10,418 bases of DNA from Pseudomonadota bacterium (GTDB lineage: Bacteria; Pseudomonadota; Alphaproteobacteria; Azospirillales; Azospirillaceae). How positions within the stretch are numbered: the stretch's first letter is position 1; each line of letters opens with the position of its first letter. The position numbers were made by a program, and so were the translations under genes. Positions 1-5,572 of this stretch are shown here, piece by piece. The DNA lies in NCBI GenBank assembly GCA_023416195.1, contig JAEZID010000522.1:1-10418 (forward strand), read 5' to 3'. The notes beneath the pieces are model-generated. The model did not search any database, was not told the origin of the DNA, and was given only the letters and a program-made list of their open reading frames with translations.

Positions 1-1578
1 ACCCTCCAGGTCCAGGCCGAGGTGCCCGCCGCCCTCTACGATTACAAGCACCTGATCGAGGATCCGCTGTCCTCCTGGGCGGCCGAGGCGCTGCCGAAGG
101 GCGGCCGGCTCGGCTACGACCCGTGGCTGCACACCGTCGGCTGGGTGGAGAAGGCCCGCAAGGATCTGGAGCGCGCCGGCCTGACCCTGGTGCCCTGCCC
201 GGACAACTTGGTGGACGCCGTGTGGGCCGACCAGCCGCCGCCGCCGCTCGCCCCCGTGGTCGCCCACGACACCGCCTTCGCCGGGGCCTCCGCCGCCGAC
301 AAGCGCGCCCGCATCGCCGACAGCCTGAAGAGCAACGGCATCGGCGCCGCCGTGCTGACCCAGCCCGATTCCATCGCGTGGCTGCTGAACCTGCGCGGCG
401 CCGACGTGCCCTGCACGCCGCTGCCGCTGTCCTTCGCGATCCTGTCCGACGACGGTTCCGTCGATCTGTTCATCGACCGCCGTAAGCTCGCCCCTGGCGT
501 TGAGGCCCACCTCGGCAATCAGGTCGCGGTCCGCGCCCCCGAGGATCTCGGTCCGGCCCTCGACGCCCTCGGGCGCGGCGGGCGCAAGGTGCTGGCCGAC
601 CCGGCCTCCACCTCCGCCTGGATCTTCGACCGCCTGCATGTGGCCGGCGCGAAGGTCGAGCGCGACCCCGACCCCGTCGCCCTGCCGAAGGCCTGCAAGA
701 ACGAGGCGGAGCTGAACGGCGCCCGCGCCGCCCACGCCCGCGACGGCGCGGCGCTCGTCCGTTTCCTGCATTGGCTGTCCAAGGAGGCGCCCAAGGGCAC
801 GGTCACGGAGATCGCCGCCGCCGAGCAGCTTCTGTCGTTGCGCCAAACCAACGAGCGTTTCCGGGGCCTCAGCTTCGAGACGATCAGCGGTTCCGGTCCC
901 AACGGCGCCATCGTCCATTACCGCGTGTCGCCGGACACCGACCGCCGCCTCGAACCGGGCAGCCTCTTCCTTCTGGACAGCGGCGCGCAGTATCTGGACG
1001 GCACGACCGACGTCACCCGGACCATCGCCATCGGCACGCCGACGCCCGAGATGCGGGAGCGTTTCACCCAGGTCCTGAAGGGCCACATCGCCGTCAGCAC
1101 GGCGCGCTTCCCGCGCGGCACGACCGGGTCCCAGCTCGACACGCTGGCCCGCCTGCCGCTGTGGGTGGTCGGACTCGACTACGACCATGGCACCGGCCAC
1201 GGCGTCGGCAGCTTCCTGTCGGTGCACGAGGGGCCGCAGCGCATTTCCAAGGTGCCCAACACCATCGCGCTTCAGCCCGGCATGATCCTGTCGAACGAGC
1301 CCGGCTACTACAAGACGGGCGCCTACGGCATCCGCATCGAGAACCTGATCGTCGTCCAGCCGCTCGACCTGCCCATGGCCGAACGCCCCATGCTGGGTTT
1401 CGAGGTGCTGACCCTTGTGCCCATCGACCGCAACCTGATCGAACCGGCGCTGCTGACCGCCGAGGAGATCGCCTGGATCAACGCCTACCACGCCCGCGTC
1501 CGCGACGCCCTGGCCCCGGCGCTCGACGCCGAAACGGCAACGTGGCTGCTGGACGCGACCTCCCCGATCATCGTCTGA
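1..1578 (+). CDS. Aminopeptidase P family (M24) metallopeptidase, 5'-truncated by window edge
   Basis: This would be a cytoplasmic metallopeptidase that removes an N-terminal residue preceding proline. The reading frame is open from base 1 (first residues TLQVQAEV), so the start lies upstream. The internal GTG at 22 is not a credible start because family similarity continues before it (the usual DGRYTLQ stretch). About 525 codons are present, and I infer that roughly 70 N-terminal residues are missing from the long three-domain type resembling eukaryotic XPNPEP1. All five M24 metal ligands are visible. Two Asp are 11 codons apart (codons at 976 and 1009, LLDSGAQYLDGTTDVTR). The His lies in the GTGHGVGSFLSVHEGP block near 1192-1236. 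Two Glu are 14 residues apart in SNEPGYY and GIRIENL (about 1300-1345). It appears unrelated to the chemotaxis genes downstream, from which a 340-base gap separates it. I am confident of the family; the exact substrate is unknown. Confidence 0.95.
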   Translation, partial: TLQVQAEVPAALYDYKHLIEDPLSSWAAEALPKGGRLGYDPWLHTVGWVEKARKDLERAGLTLVPCPDNLVDAVWADQPPPPLAPVVAHDTAFAGASAADKRARIADSLKSNGIGAAVLTQPDSIAWLLNLRGADVPCTPLPLSFAILSDDGSVDLFIDRRKLAPGVEAHLGNQVAVRAPEDLGPALDALGRGGRKVLADPASTSAWIFDRLHVAGAKVERDPDPVALPKACKNEAELNGARAAHARDGAALVRFLHWLSKEAPKGTVTEIAAAEQLLSLRQTNERFRGLSFETISGSGPNGAIVHYRVSPDTDRRLEPGSLFLLDSGAQYLDGTTDVTRTIAIGTPTPEMRERFTQVLKGHIAVSTARFPRGTTGSQLDTLARLPLWVVGLDYDHGTGHGVGSFLSVHEGPQRISKVPNTIALQPGMILSNEPGYYKTGAYGIRIENLIVVQPLDLPMAERPMLGFEVLTLVPIDRNLIEPALLTAEEIAWINAYHARVRDALAPALDAETATWLLDATSPIIV

Positions 1579-1712
1579 GCGCAAGCCCCGGCGCGGCTGC
1601 TTGTCACGGCCCGCATAGCGCGAAAGGGCAAATCATCCCGTGCGTTCGCCCGTGAAATCTGGCAAGGTCCGCAACCGGCACGCGGCCTGTCCGATAGGGT
1701 TAACTCCTTGTG

Positions 1713-1743
1713 ACCGTTCGCACCGGAATCCGGTTGCGACGGT
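1713..1743. repeat. Bulged inverted repeat upstream of cheY
   Basis: Arms ACCG-T-TCGCA-CCGG (1713-1726) and CCGG-T-TGCGA-CGGT (1730-1743) pair over 13 base pairs. There is one bulged T on each side and a 3-base loop (AAT). No T run follows, so a factor-independent terminator is unlikely. It could be an operator-like dyad or an RNA structure between the aminopeptidase and cheY. Confidence 0.55.
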
Positions 1744-1842
1744 GCTTGGTAACCTGAAATTTACGGGCTTGCCGCAGTGTCTCTCTGAGGGATGACTTTT
1801 CGACAGACTTAGGGCATCACAGTCGGAACCAGTCCTCGACTA

Positions 1843-1863
1843 CGGCGCAAGCGCCTTGCGCCG
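1843..1863. repeat. Perfect 9-bp hairpin in the probable cheY leader
   Basis: CGGCGCAAG (1843-1851) and CTTGCGCCG (1855-1863) are exact reverse complements around the 3-base loop CGC. The hairpin ends 55 bases before the cheY ATG and leaves the ribosome binding site (GGAG at 1907-1910) free. No T run follows, so it does not look like an intrinsic terminator. It may be a 5'-UTR structure or a protein-binding dyad. Confidence 0.6.
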
Positions 1864-1918
1864 GACGAGCTGAACGCCGGGCCGGGGCCTAGCAACGGAA
1901 GAATGCGGAGACGCCTAG

Positions 1919-2284
1919 ATGAAGATCCTCGTCGTCGATGACTACGCCACCATGCGGCGCATCGTGCGGAACCTCCTGACCCAGATCGGCTACACGGACA
2001 TCGACGAAGCCGGCGACGGCGTCTCGGCCCTGGCCAAGCTGCGCGAGGCCAAGTTCGGTCTCATCATCTCCGACTGGAACATGGAGCCGATGACCGGCCT
2101 CCAGCTCCTCAAGGAGATCCGCGCCGACGCCAAGCTCGCCTCGATCCCGTTCATCATGGTCACCGCCGAGAGCAAGACCGAGAACGTGATCGCCGCCAAG
2201 CAGGCCGGCGTGAACAACTACATCGTCAAGCCGTTCAACGCCGACACGCTGAAGCAGAAGATTCAGGCTGTCATCGGCGGTTGA
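1919..2284 (+). CDS. cheY: Chemotaxis response regulator CheY
   Basis: This is a single-domain receiver of 121 residues with no output domain. It would be phosphorylated by a CheA kinase and would bind the flagellar switch (FliM/FliN) to change rotation. The full set of receiver residues is present: acidic pair D7/D8, phospho-acceptor D52 in SDWNM, T82, aromatic Y101 and K104 followed by P105. The W53-N54 pair after the acceptor matches E. coli CheY W58-N59. The ATG at 1919 is preceded by GGAG (1907-1910) with an 8-base spacer. Its stop lies 26 bases before the TTG start of a CheZ-family phosphatase, with a strong Shine-Dalgarno in between, so the two are almost certainly co-transcribed. No cheA, cheW, cheB or cheR is in the window, so the kinase must be encoded elsewhere. 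Genomes of this group carry several CheY paralogs, and which one this is cannot be told here. Confidence 0.96.
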   Translation: MKILVVDDYATMRRIVRNLLTQIGYTDIDEAGDGVSALAKLREAKFGLIISDWNMEPMTGLQLLKEIRADAKLASIPFIMVTAESKTENVIAAKQAGVNNYIVKPFNADTLKQKIQAVIGG

Positions 2285-2297
2285 TCGGGCGGCCGCC

Positions 2298-2303
2298 AAG
2301 GAG
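2298..2303 (+). promoter_or_regulatory. Shine-Dalgarno that fixes the TTG start of the first cheZ-like gene
   Basis: AAGGAG ends 7 bases before a TTG at 2311. The frame is also open from a TTG at 2281 that overlaps the cheY stop, but that one has no ribosome binding site in front of it. Starting at 2311 also gives an N-terminus (MDQLPQLSEEEFEQIEEA) that begins directly with the predicted helix. This site therefore decides the start. Confidence 0.75.
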
Positions 2304-2310
2304 CACCGGC

Positions 2311-3528
2311 TTGGACCAGCTTCCGCAGCTTTCCGAGGAGGAGTTCGAGCAGATCGAAGAAGCGATCGCTCGAACCGCCAAGGGGCGCGCCTTTCTGCGC
2401 CGCCTCCACCGCCGTGCCTTCGGGGCATCGTCGGAGGAGGTGCGCACCATGCTGTCGGAGTTCCGCAACTCCTGGCAGCAGCAGAATCAGGCGGTGGAAG
2501 CGGACAAGCACGTCGAGGTGCTGCGGCGCGAGCTGATGGAGATGGCCGCCTCCATCGAGCAGGCGCGGCGCGAGGTCGCGGCCCTCCGGCCCCCCGACGG
2601 GGCCAGCGACAAGATCCTGTCGGCCACCAACGAGCTGGACGCCATCGTCATCTCGACCGAGCGCGCCTCGTTCGAGATCCTGAACGCCGCCGAACGGCTG
2701 ATGGACCTGTCCGGCAAGCTGCGCGCCGAAGGGGCGGACGGCGGCCTGTGCGGCGAGATCGAGGCGGAGGTGACCAACATCTTCACCGCCTGCTCGTTCC
2801 AGGATCTGACCGGCCAGCGCACCAGCAAGGTGGTGAACGCGCTCCGCTACATCGAACAGCGCGTCAACGCCATGATCGGCATCTGGGGCGCCGAGGCGTT
2901 CGAGGGCCTGAAGGTCCAGCACGAAAGCACCGACAAGCGCCCCGACGCGCACCTGCTGAACGGCCCGCAGCTGGACGGGCTGGGGGTCAGTCAGGCCGAC
3001 GTGGACAGCATGTTCGACGGTCCGCCCGTTGCCGCCGCCCCGGCTCCGGAACCCGCTCCGGCACCCGCGCCCGAGCCTGCCCCGGCGGGTGTCGCGAAAT
3101 CCAGCCAGGCGGACATCGACAGTCTTTTCGACAGTCCGGCTCCGGCCCCAACCCCGGTTCCGGCCGCCGCTCCGGCCAAGGCCAGTCAGGCCGACATCGA
3201 CAGCCTGTTCGACTCGCCGGCCCCGGCTCCAGCCGCCGCCCCGGCCAAGGCCAGCCAGGCGGACATCGACAGCATGTTCGACAGCCCGGCGCCCGCCGCC
3301 GCTCCGGCGAAGGCCAGTCAGGCCGACATCGACAGCATGTTCGACAGTCCGGCTCCGGCGACCCCTCCGCCCGCCGAGCCGCCCGCCAAGAAGCCGGTGC
3401 CCAAGCCACCCACCGCAGCGGCGAAGCCCGTGCCGAAACCGGCCCCCAAGCCCGCTCCCGCTCCTCCGCCCGCCGCCGAGGCTCCGACTCCCCTCGATCA
3501 GGCCGCCATCGACGCCCTGTTCGGCTAA
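2311..3528 (+). CDS. cheZ: CheZ-family CheY-P phosphatase with a repeated CheY-docking-like tail
   Basis: This 405-residue protein probably dephosphorylates CheY-P in the cytoplasm. Residues 1-200 are helical and contain the CheZ signature FQDLTGQ. D165 and Q169 correspond to E. coli D143 and Q147, the latter being the residue that positions the attacking water. Residues from about 225 to the end are Pro/Ala-rich, low-complexity and presumably disordered. They carry six SQADIDxxFD-like motifs at residues 227, 265, 292, 315, 336 and 396, and the last (DQAAIDALFG) is exactly the C-terminus. E. coli CheZ is only 214 residues and has one such C-terminal CheY-binding segment (DQVDDLLDSLGF); the FliM N-terminus (LSQAEIDALL) is similar. 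The start is TTG 2311, set by AAGGAG at 2298. It lies 26 bases after cheY, probably in one operon. The family call is firm; multivalent CheY binding is inference. Confidence 0.9.
   Translation: MDQLPQLSEEEFEQIEEAIARTAKGRAFLRRLHRRAFGASSEEVRTMLSEFRNSWQQQNQAVEADKHVEVLRRELMEMAASIEQARREVAALRPPDGASDKILSATNELDAIVISTERASFEILNAAERLMDLSGKLRAEGADGGLCGEIEAEVTNIFTACSFQDLTGQRTSKVVNALRYIEQRVNAMIGIWGAEAFEGLKVQHESTDKRPDAHLLNGPQLDGLGVSQADVDSMFDGPPVAAAPAPEPAPAPAPEPAPAGVAKSSQADIDSLFDSPAPAPTPVPAAAPAKASQADIDSLFDSPAPAPAAAPAKASQADIDSMFDSPAPAAAPAKASQADIDSMFDSPAPATPPPAEPPAKKPVPKPPTAAAKPVPKPAPKPAPAPPPAAEAPTPLDQAAIDALFG
2989..3525 (+). repeat. Six-copy SQADIDxxFD motif array within the CheZ tail
   Basis: The 10-residue motif copies lie at 2989-3018, 3103-3132, 3184-3213, 3253-3282, 3316-3345 and 3496-3525. 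Copies 2-5 are SQADIDS(L/M)FD and are very similar at DNA level, including the upstream AKA codons. Copy 1 has V for I. Copy 6 is DQAAIDALFG. Successive starts are 38, 27, 23, 21 and 60 residues apart, joined by Pro/Ala linkers, so this is a motif array with variable spacers rather than a fixed-length tandem repeat. Confidence 0.9.
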
Positions 3529-3536
3529 CGGCGCCG

Positions 3537-3572
3537 AAAAAACTCCCTCTCCCGCCCCTGGCGGGAAAGGGA
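3537..3572 (-). terminator. Candidate intrinsic terminator for leftward transcription
   Basis: Read on the minus strand, the 13-base-arm hairpin at 3572-3544 is followed one base later by six T (3542-3537), the form of a factor-independent terminator. No minus-strand gene lies to its right. Its likely effect would be to stop antisense transcription entering the first cheZ-like gene. On the plus strand no T run follows, so it is a weaker terminator for cheY-cheZ. Confidence 0.4.
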
Positions 3573-3596
3573 AGGGGCCCATGGCAAGGCCATGGG
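3544..3596. repeat. REP-like double hairpin
   Basis: The first hairpin is TCCCT-C-TCCCGCC (3544-3556), loop CCT, GGCGGGA-A-AGGGA (3560-3572), 13-base arms with a single C/A mismatch. The second is CCCATGGC (3578-3585), loop AAG, GCCATGGG (3589-3596), a perfect 8-bp stem. CTCTCCCGCC...GGCGGGAGAGGG palindromes are, from memory, common dispersed intergenic elements in alphaproteobacteria; copy number cannot be shown from one window. The first hairpin is preceded by six A (3537-3542), so on the minus strand it is a stem followed by T6. Confidence 0.6.
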
Positions 3597-3869
3597 AAGA
3601 GTGAGGGCTTGGTTCATCCAACTGTTGTGCCTTGTCCCGCGCCGCGCGATCCGCACGGAAAGACGCAACGGCCCGCGCAACCAGGACATGACTTTCCGGG
3701 CACCCAAGCACCATCAATCTTCTCTTGGCCACCGAAGTCACAAATCTTTAGGCGAAATCCAAGGCAAAATTTGATATGACGTGTGCCGTGCGGCGGTCCC
3801 TGTCGAAGGCCGGCGCCAAGCGCTGACATACCGGCCGGCTGGCCGCTGGCAAAAGGGCGAGGAACCAGC

Positions 3870-4601
3870 ATGAAGAATCTCTCGAAACCCTTCATGGCTG
3901 AGATTCAGAAGGCCCGCCGCAACGGCAGCAGCCCATTCCAGGTCATCGCGGAGGAGGTCGGCCCCATCGCGGCCGCTCTGCCCGCCGGCCCGGTGACGGT
4001 GGACCAGACTGAAGTCATCCGCGCCATCAACGATCTCGGCGCCAAGCTCGACCGCTTCCTGACGCTGGACGCCAACCAGATCGAGCAAATCCAGGTCGAA
4101 ATCGCCGACATCTCCGGCCGCATCAAGGCGACCAAGGTGGAAATGGCGGCGATCCGCCACCCGCTGGCCGGCGAGGACAAGTTCCAACAGGCTTCGCAGG
4201 AACTGAACGCCGTCGTCAACGCGACGGAGGCTGCGACCAACACCATCATGGCCTGCGCGGAGGAACTGGAAGAGGTCGTGCACGAGCTGAAGTCGTCGCT
4301 GCCGGAGGGCTATCACGCCGACCGCGTCAACGACATGAACGACGTCATCGTGCGCATCTACGAGGCCTGCAACTTCCAGGATCTGACCGGCCAGCGCATC
4401 ACCAAGGTCGTCCGCGCCCTGTCCTTCATCGAGGAGCGCGTGGAGGCGATGATGAGCCACTGGAACAAGCGCGAGTTCGAGGCGATGCCGTTGCCGCCGT
4501 CCGTCACCAAGAAGGACGAGGAACTGGAACTGCACGGCCCCGCCGAGACGCAGGAGGCCGGCAACATCAGCCAGGCCGACATCGACGCCCTGTTCGCGTA
4601 A
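3870..4601 (+). CDS. Second CheZ-family CheY-P phosphatase, short-tailed
   Basis: This is a 243-residue paralog of the preceding CheZ-like protein and close to the usual CheZ length. The core signature FQDLTGQRITKV is intact, with D171 and Q175 at the catalytic positions of E. coli D143/Q147. It is followed by a similar helix (RALSFIEERVEAMMSHW, compare NALRYIEQRVNAMIGIW in the first copy). The C-terminus is one ISQADIDALFA motif, the putative CheY-docking peptide, with only a short linker and no repeat array. The ATG at 3870 has AGGA (3860-3863) six bases upstream; the open frame extends further left but without a better start. It lies 341 bases from the first cheZ-like gene, behind a hairpin and an AT-rich patch, so it may have its own promoter. 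The two proteins might act on the same or different CheY paralogs, or form heterodimers; the sequence does not say. Confidence 0.88.
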   Translation: MKNLSKPFMAEIQKARRNGSSPFQVIAEEVGPIAAALPAGPVTVDQTEVIRAINDLGAKLDRFLTLDANQIEQIQVEIADISGRIKATKVEMAAIRHPLAGEDKFQQASQELNAVVNATEAATNTIMACAEELEEVVHELKSSLPEGYHADRVNDMNDVIVRIYEACNFQDLTGQRITKVVRALSFIEERVEAMMSHWNKREFEAMPLPPSVTKKDEELELHGPAETQEAGNISQADIDALFA

Positions 4602-4624
4602 GCTCCGGCCCGAAGAGGGGCGTT

Positions 4625-4652
4625 GGGGGCGTTCGGCAATGGCCGGACCCCC
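4625..4652 (+). terminator. Candidate terminator hairpin after the second cheZ-like gene
   Basis: GGGGG (4625-4629) plus TTCGGC (4632-4637) pairs with GCCGGA (4642-4647) plus CCCCC (4648-4652), with one T-G wobble, a 2-base bulge and the loop AATG. It starts 23 bases after the stop codon and ends before the bamD promoter, which is the expected place for a terminator. No T run follows, so it may work with Rho or only protect the transcript end. Confidence 0.45.
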
Positions 4653-4685
4653 ATCCTTGCCCCAGAAACGGAACACCCAAGGAAC

Positions 4686-4716
4686 TTGCGGCGCCCGCAC
4701 GGCTCCGTGCTATATA
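4686..4716 (+). promoter_or_regulatory. Likely housekeeping promoter of bamD-recN
   Basis: TATATA at 4711-4716 is preceded by TG one base away (TGC-TATATA), an extended -10. TTGCGG at 4686-4691 is a plausible -35, with a somewhat long 19-base spacer (17-18 if the -10 is read as GCTATA or CTATAT). Transcription would start near 4723, giving a very short leader carrying GGAAG (4728-4732). Confidence 0.55.
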
Positions 4717-4745
4717 GGGCCAAACTTGGAAGCATTGTGACGATC

Positions 4746-5564
4746 ATGCCGCCTCGCCTGACCCGCCTGCCGCTCGTGGCCCTCCTCCTCGGCACCGCCC
4801 TGACCGCCTGCTCCTCCACCAAGGACGAGCTGGATTACGTCGAGCGCCCCGCCGAGCAGATCTATCAAGAGGCGGACGCCGCCATGCAGGAGGAGCGGTT
4901 CAAGACCGCCGCCAAGCTGTATGACGAGGTGGAGCGCCAGCACCCCTATTCCGAATGGGCCGCCAAGGCGCAGATCATGGCCGCCTACGCCCATTACCAG
5001 GACCTGAAGTACGACGACGCCATCATGGCGCTCGACCGCTACATCCAGCTGCATCCGGGCAGCAAGGACGTCGCCTACGCCTATTACATGCGGGCGCTGT
5101 CCTATTACGAGCAGATCACCGACGTCCGCCGCGACCAGCGCATGACCAGCCGCGCGCTGGAGGCCCTGTCGGAGGTCGTGCGCCGCTTCCCCGAAAGCCA
5201 GTACGCGCGCGACGCCAAGATCAAGATCGACCTGACCAACGACCACCTCGCCGGCAAGGAGATGGAGGTCGGGCGCTTCTACATGAAGCAGGGCCAGCAG
5301 ACCGCCGCCATCGGCCGGTTCCGCACGGTGATTGAAAACTACCAGACCACCTCCCATGTGCCGGAAGCCCTGCACCGTCTGGTGGAATGCTATCTGGCGC
5401 TGGGCATCACCGACGAGGCGAAGACCGCCGCCGCGGTGCTCGGCCACAACTTCCCCGGCAGCGAATGGTACACGGACAGCTACGCACTGCTGGTGGACGC
5501 CAACGTGCGTCCGGAGCGAAACGACAAGTCGTGGATCAGCAAAGCCTGGAGCTCCCTGTTCTAG
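4746..5564 (+). CDS. bamD: Outer membrane assembly lipoprotein BamD (YfiO/ComL)
   Basis: BamD is the essential lipoprotein of the BAM complex that folds beta-barrel proteins into the outer membrane with BamA. The 272-residue product starts with a lipoprotein signal: MPPRLTR, a hydrophobic stretch, then lipobox LTAC with lipidated Cys22. The rest is a TPR-like YfiO fold. Recognisable helical repeats include AAKLYDEVERQHPYSEWAAKA, the MALDRYIQLHPGSKDVAYAYY segment and SEVVRRFPESQYARDAK. The length is typical. The start is uncertain between ATG 4746 and an in-frame GTG at 4737. GGAAG at 4728-4732 is 13 bases from the ATG and 4 from the GTG, so neither spacing is ideal; both give a valid signal peptide. 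recN follows after 8 bases, so the two probably share the promoter at 4686-4716. Confidence 0.95.
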   Translation: MPPRLTRLPLVALLLGTALTACSSTKDELDYVERPAEQIYQEADAAMQEERFKTAAKLYDEVERQHPYSEWAAKAQIMAAYAHYQDLKYDDAIMALDRYIQLHPGSKDVAYAYYMRALSYYEQITDVRRDQRMTSRALEALSEVVRRFPESQYARDAKIKIDLTNDHLAGKEMEVGRFYMKQGQQTAAIGRFRTVIENYQTTSHVPEALHRLVECYLALGITDEAKTAAAVLGHNFPGSEWYTDSYALLVDANVRPERNDKSWISKAWSSLF

Positions 5565-5572
5565 GCCGTTCC

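Larger units (their letters stand above)
1579..1918. other. Intergenic region upstream of cheY (leader/promoter region)
   Basis: This 340-base stretch separates the aminopeptidase from cheY and has no credible gene. It holds two hairpins, listed separately: a bulged one at 1713-1743 and a perfect one at 1843-1863. The cheY promoter should lie here. I could not find a convincing -35/-10 pair, a sigma-54 (GG-N10-GC) site or a sigma-28 site. TGGCAAGGTCCGCA near 1662 resembles sigma-54 but has the wrong spacing. A lone TTAAC half-site at about 1700 is not enough to call CtrA control. Just after the aminopeptidase stop, CAAGC...GCTTG can form a weak stem without a T run. Confidence 0.6.
3529..3869. 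other. Intergenic region between the two cheZ-like genes
   Basis: This 341-base gap has no credible gene. A short open frame at 3592-3774 lies partly in a repeat and lacks a ribosome binding site. The left part holds a double hairpin (3544-3596, listed separately). The right part (about 3715-3780) is conspicuously AT-richer than its surroundings and ends in TTTGATATGAC, where TG-A-TATGAC (3772-3780) could be an extended -10 for the downstream gene. No matching -35 is visible, so the promoter is only a candidate. Confidence 0.5.

Noticed and set aside
1661..1676. Sigma-54-like TGGCAAGGTCCGCA upstream of cheY
   Set aside because: GG and GC are 8 bases apart instead of the required 10, and the TTGC half is degenerate.
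2989..3345. Possible CRISPR or tandem DNA repeat array
   Set aside because: The repeats are in-frame protein motifs with variable spacing and synonymous differences, so selection is at the protein level.
2263..3741. 492-codon minus-strand open frame across the first cheZ-like gene
   Set aside because: Its apparent repeats (VEHAVDVGLTGL-like) are merely the antisense reading of the SQADIDS motif array.
3592..3774. 60-codon open frame in the gap between the cheZ-like genes
   Set aside because: It starts within a hairpin repeat, lacks a ribosome binding site and shows Arg-rich random composition.
5387..5572. Longer RecN start inside bamD
   Set aside because: It would overlap bamD by 178 bases and add residues not found in RecN; GTG 5573 gives the family N-terminus.
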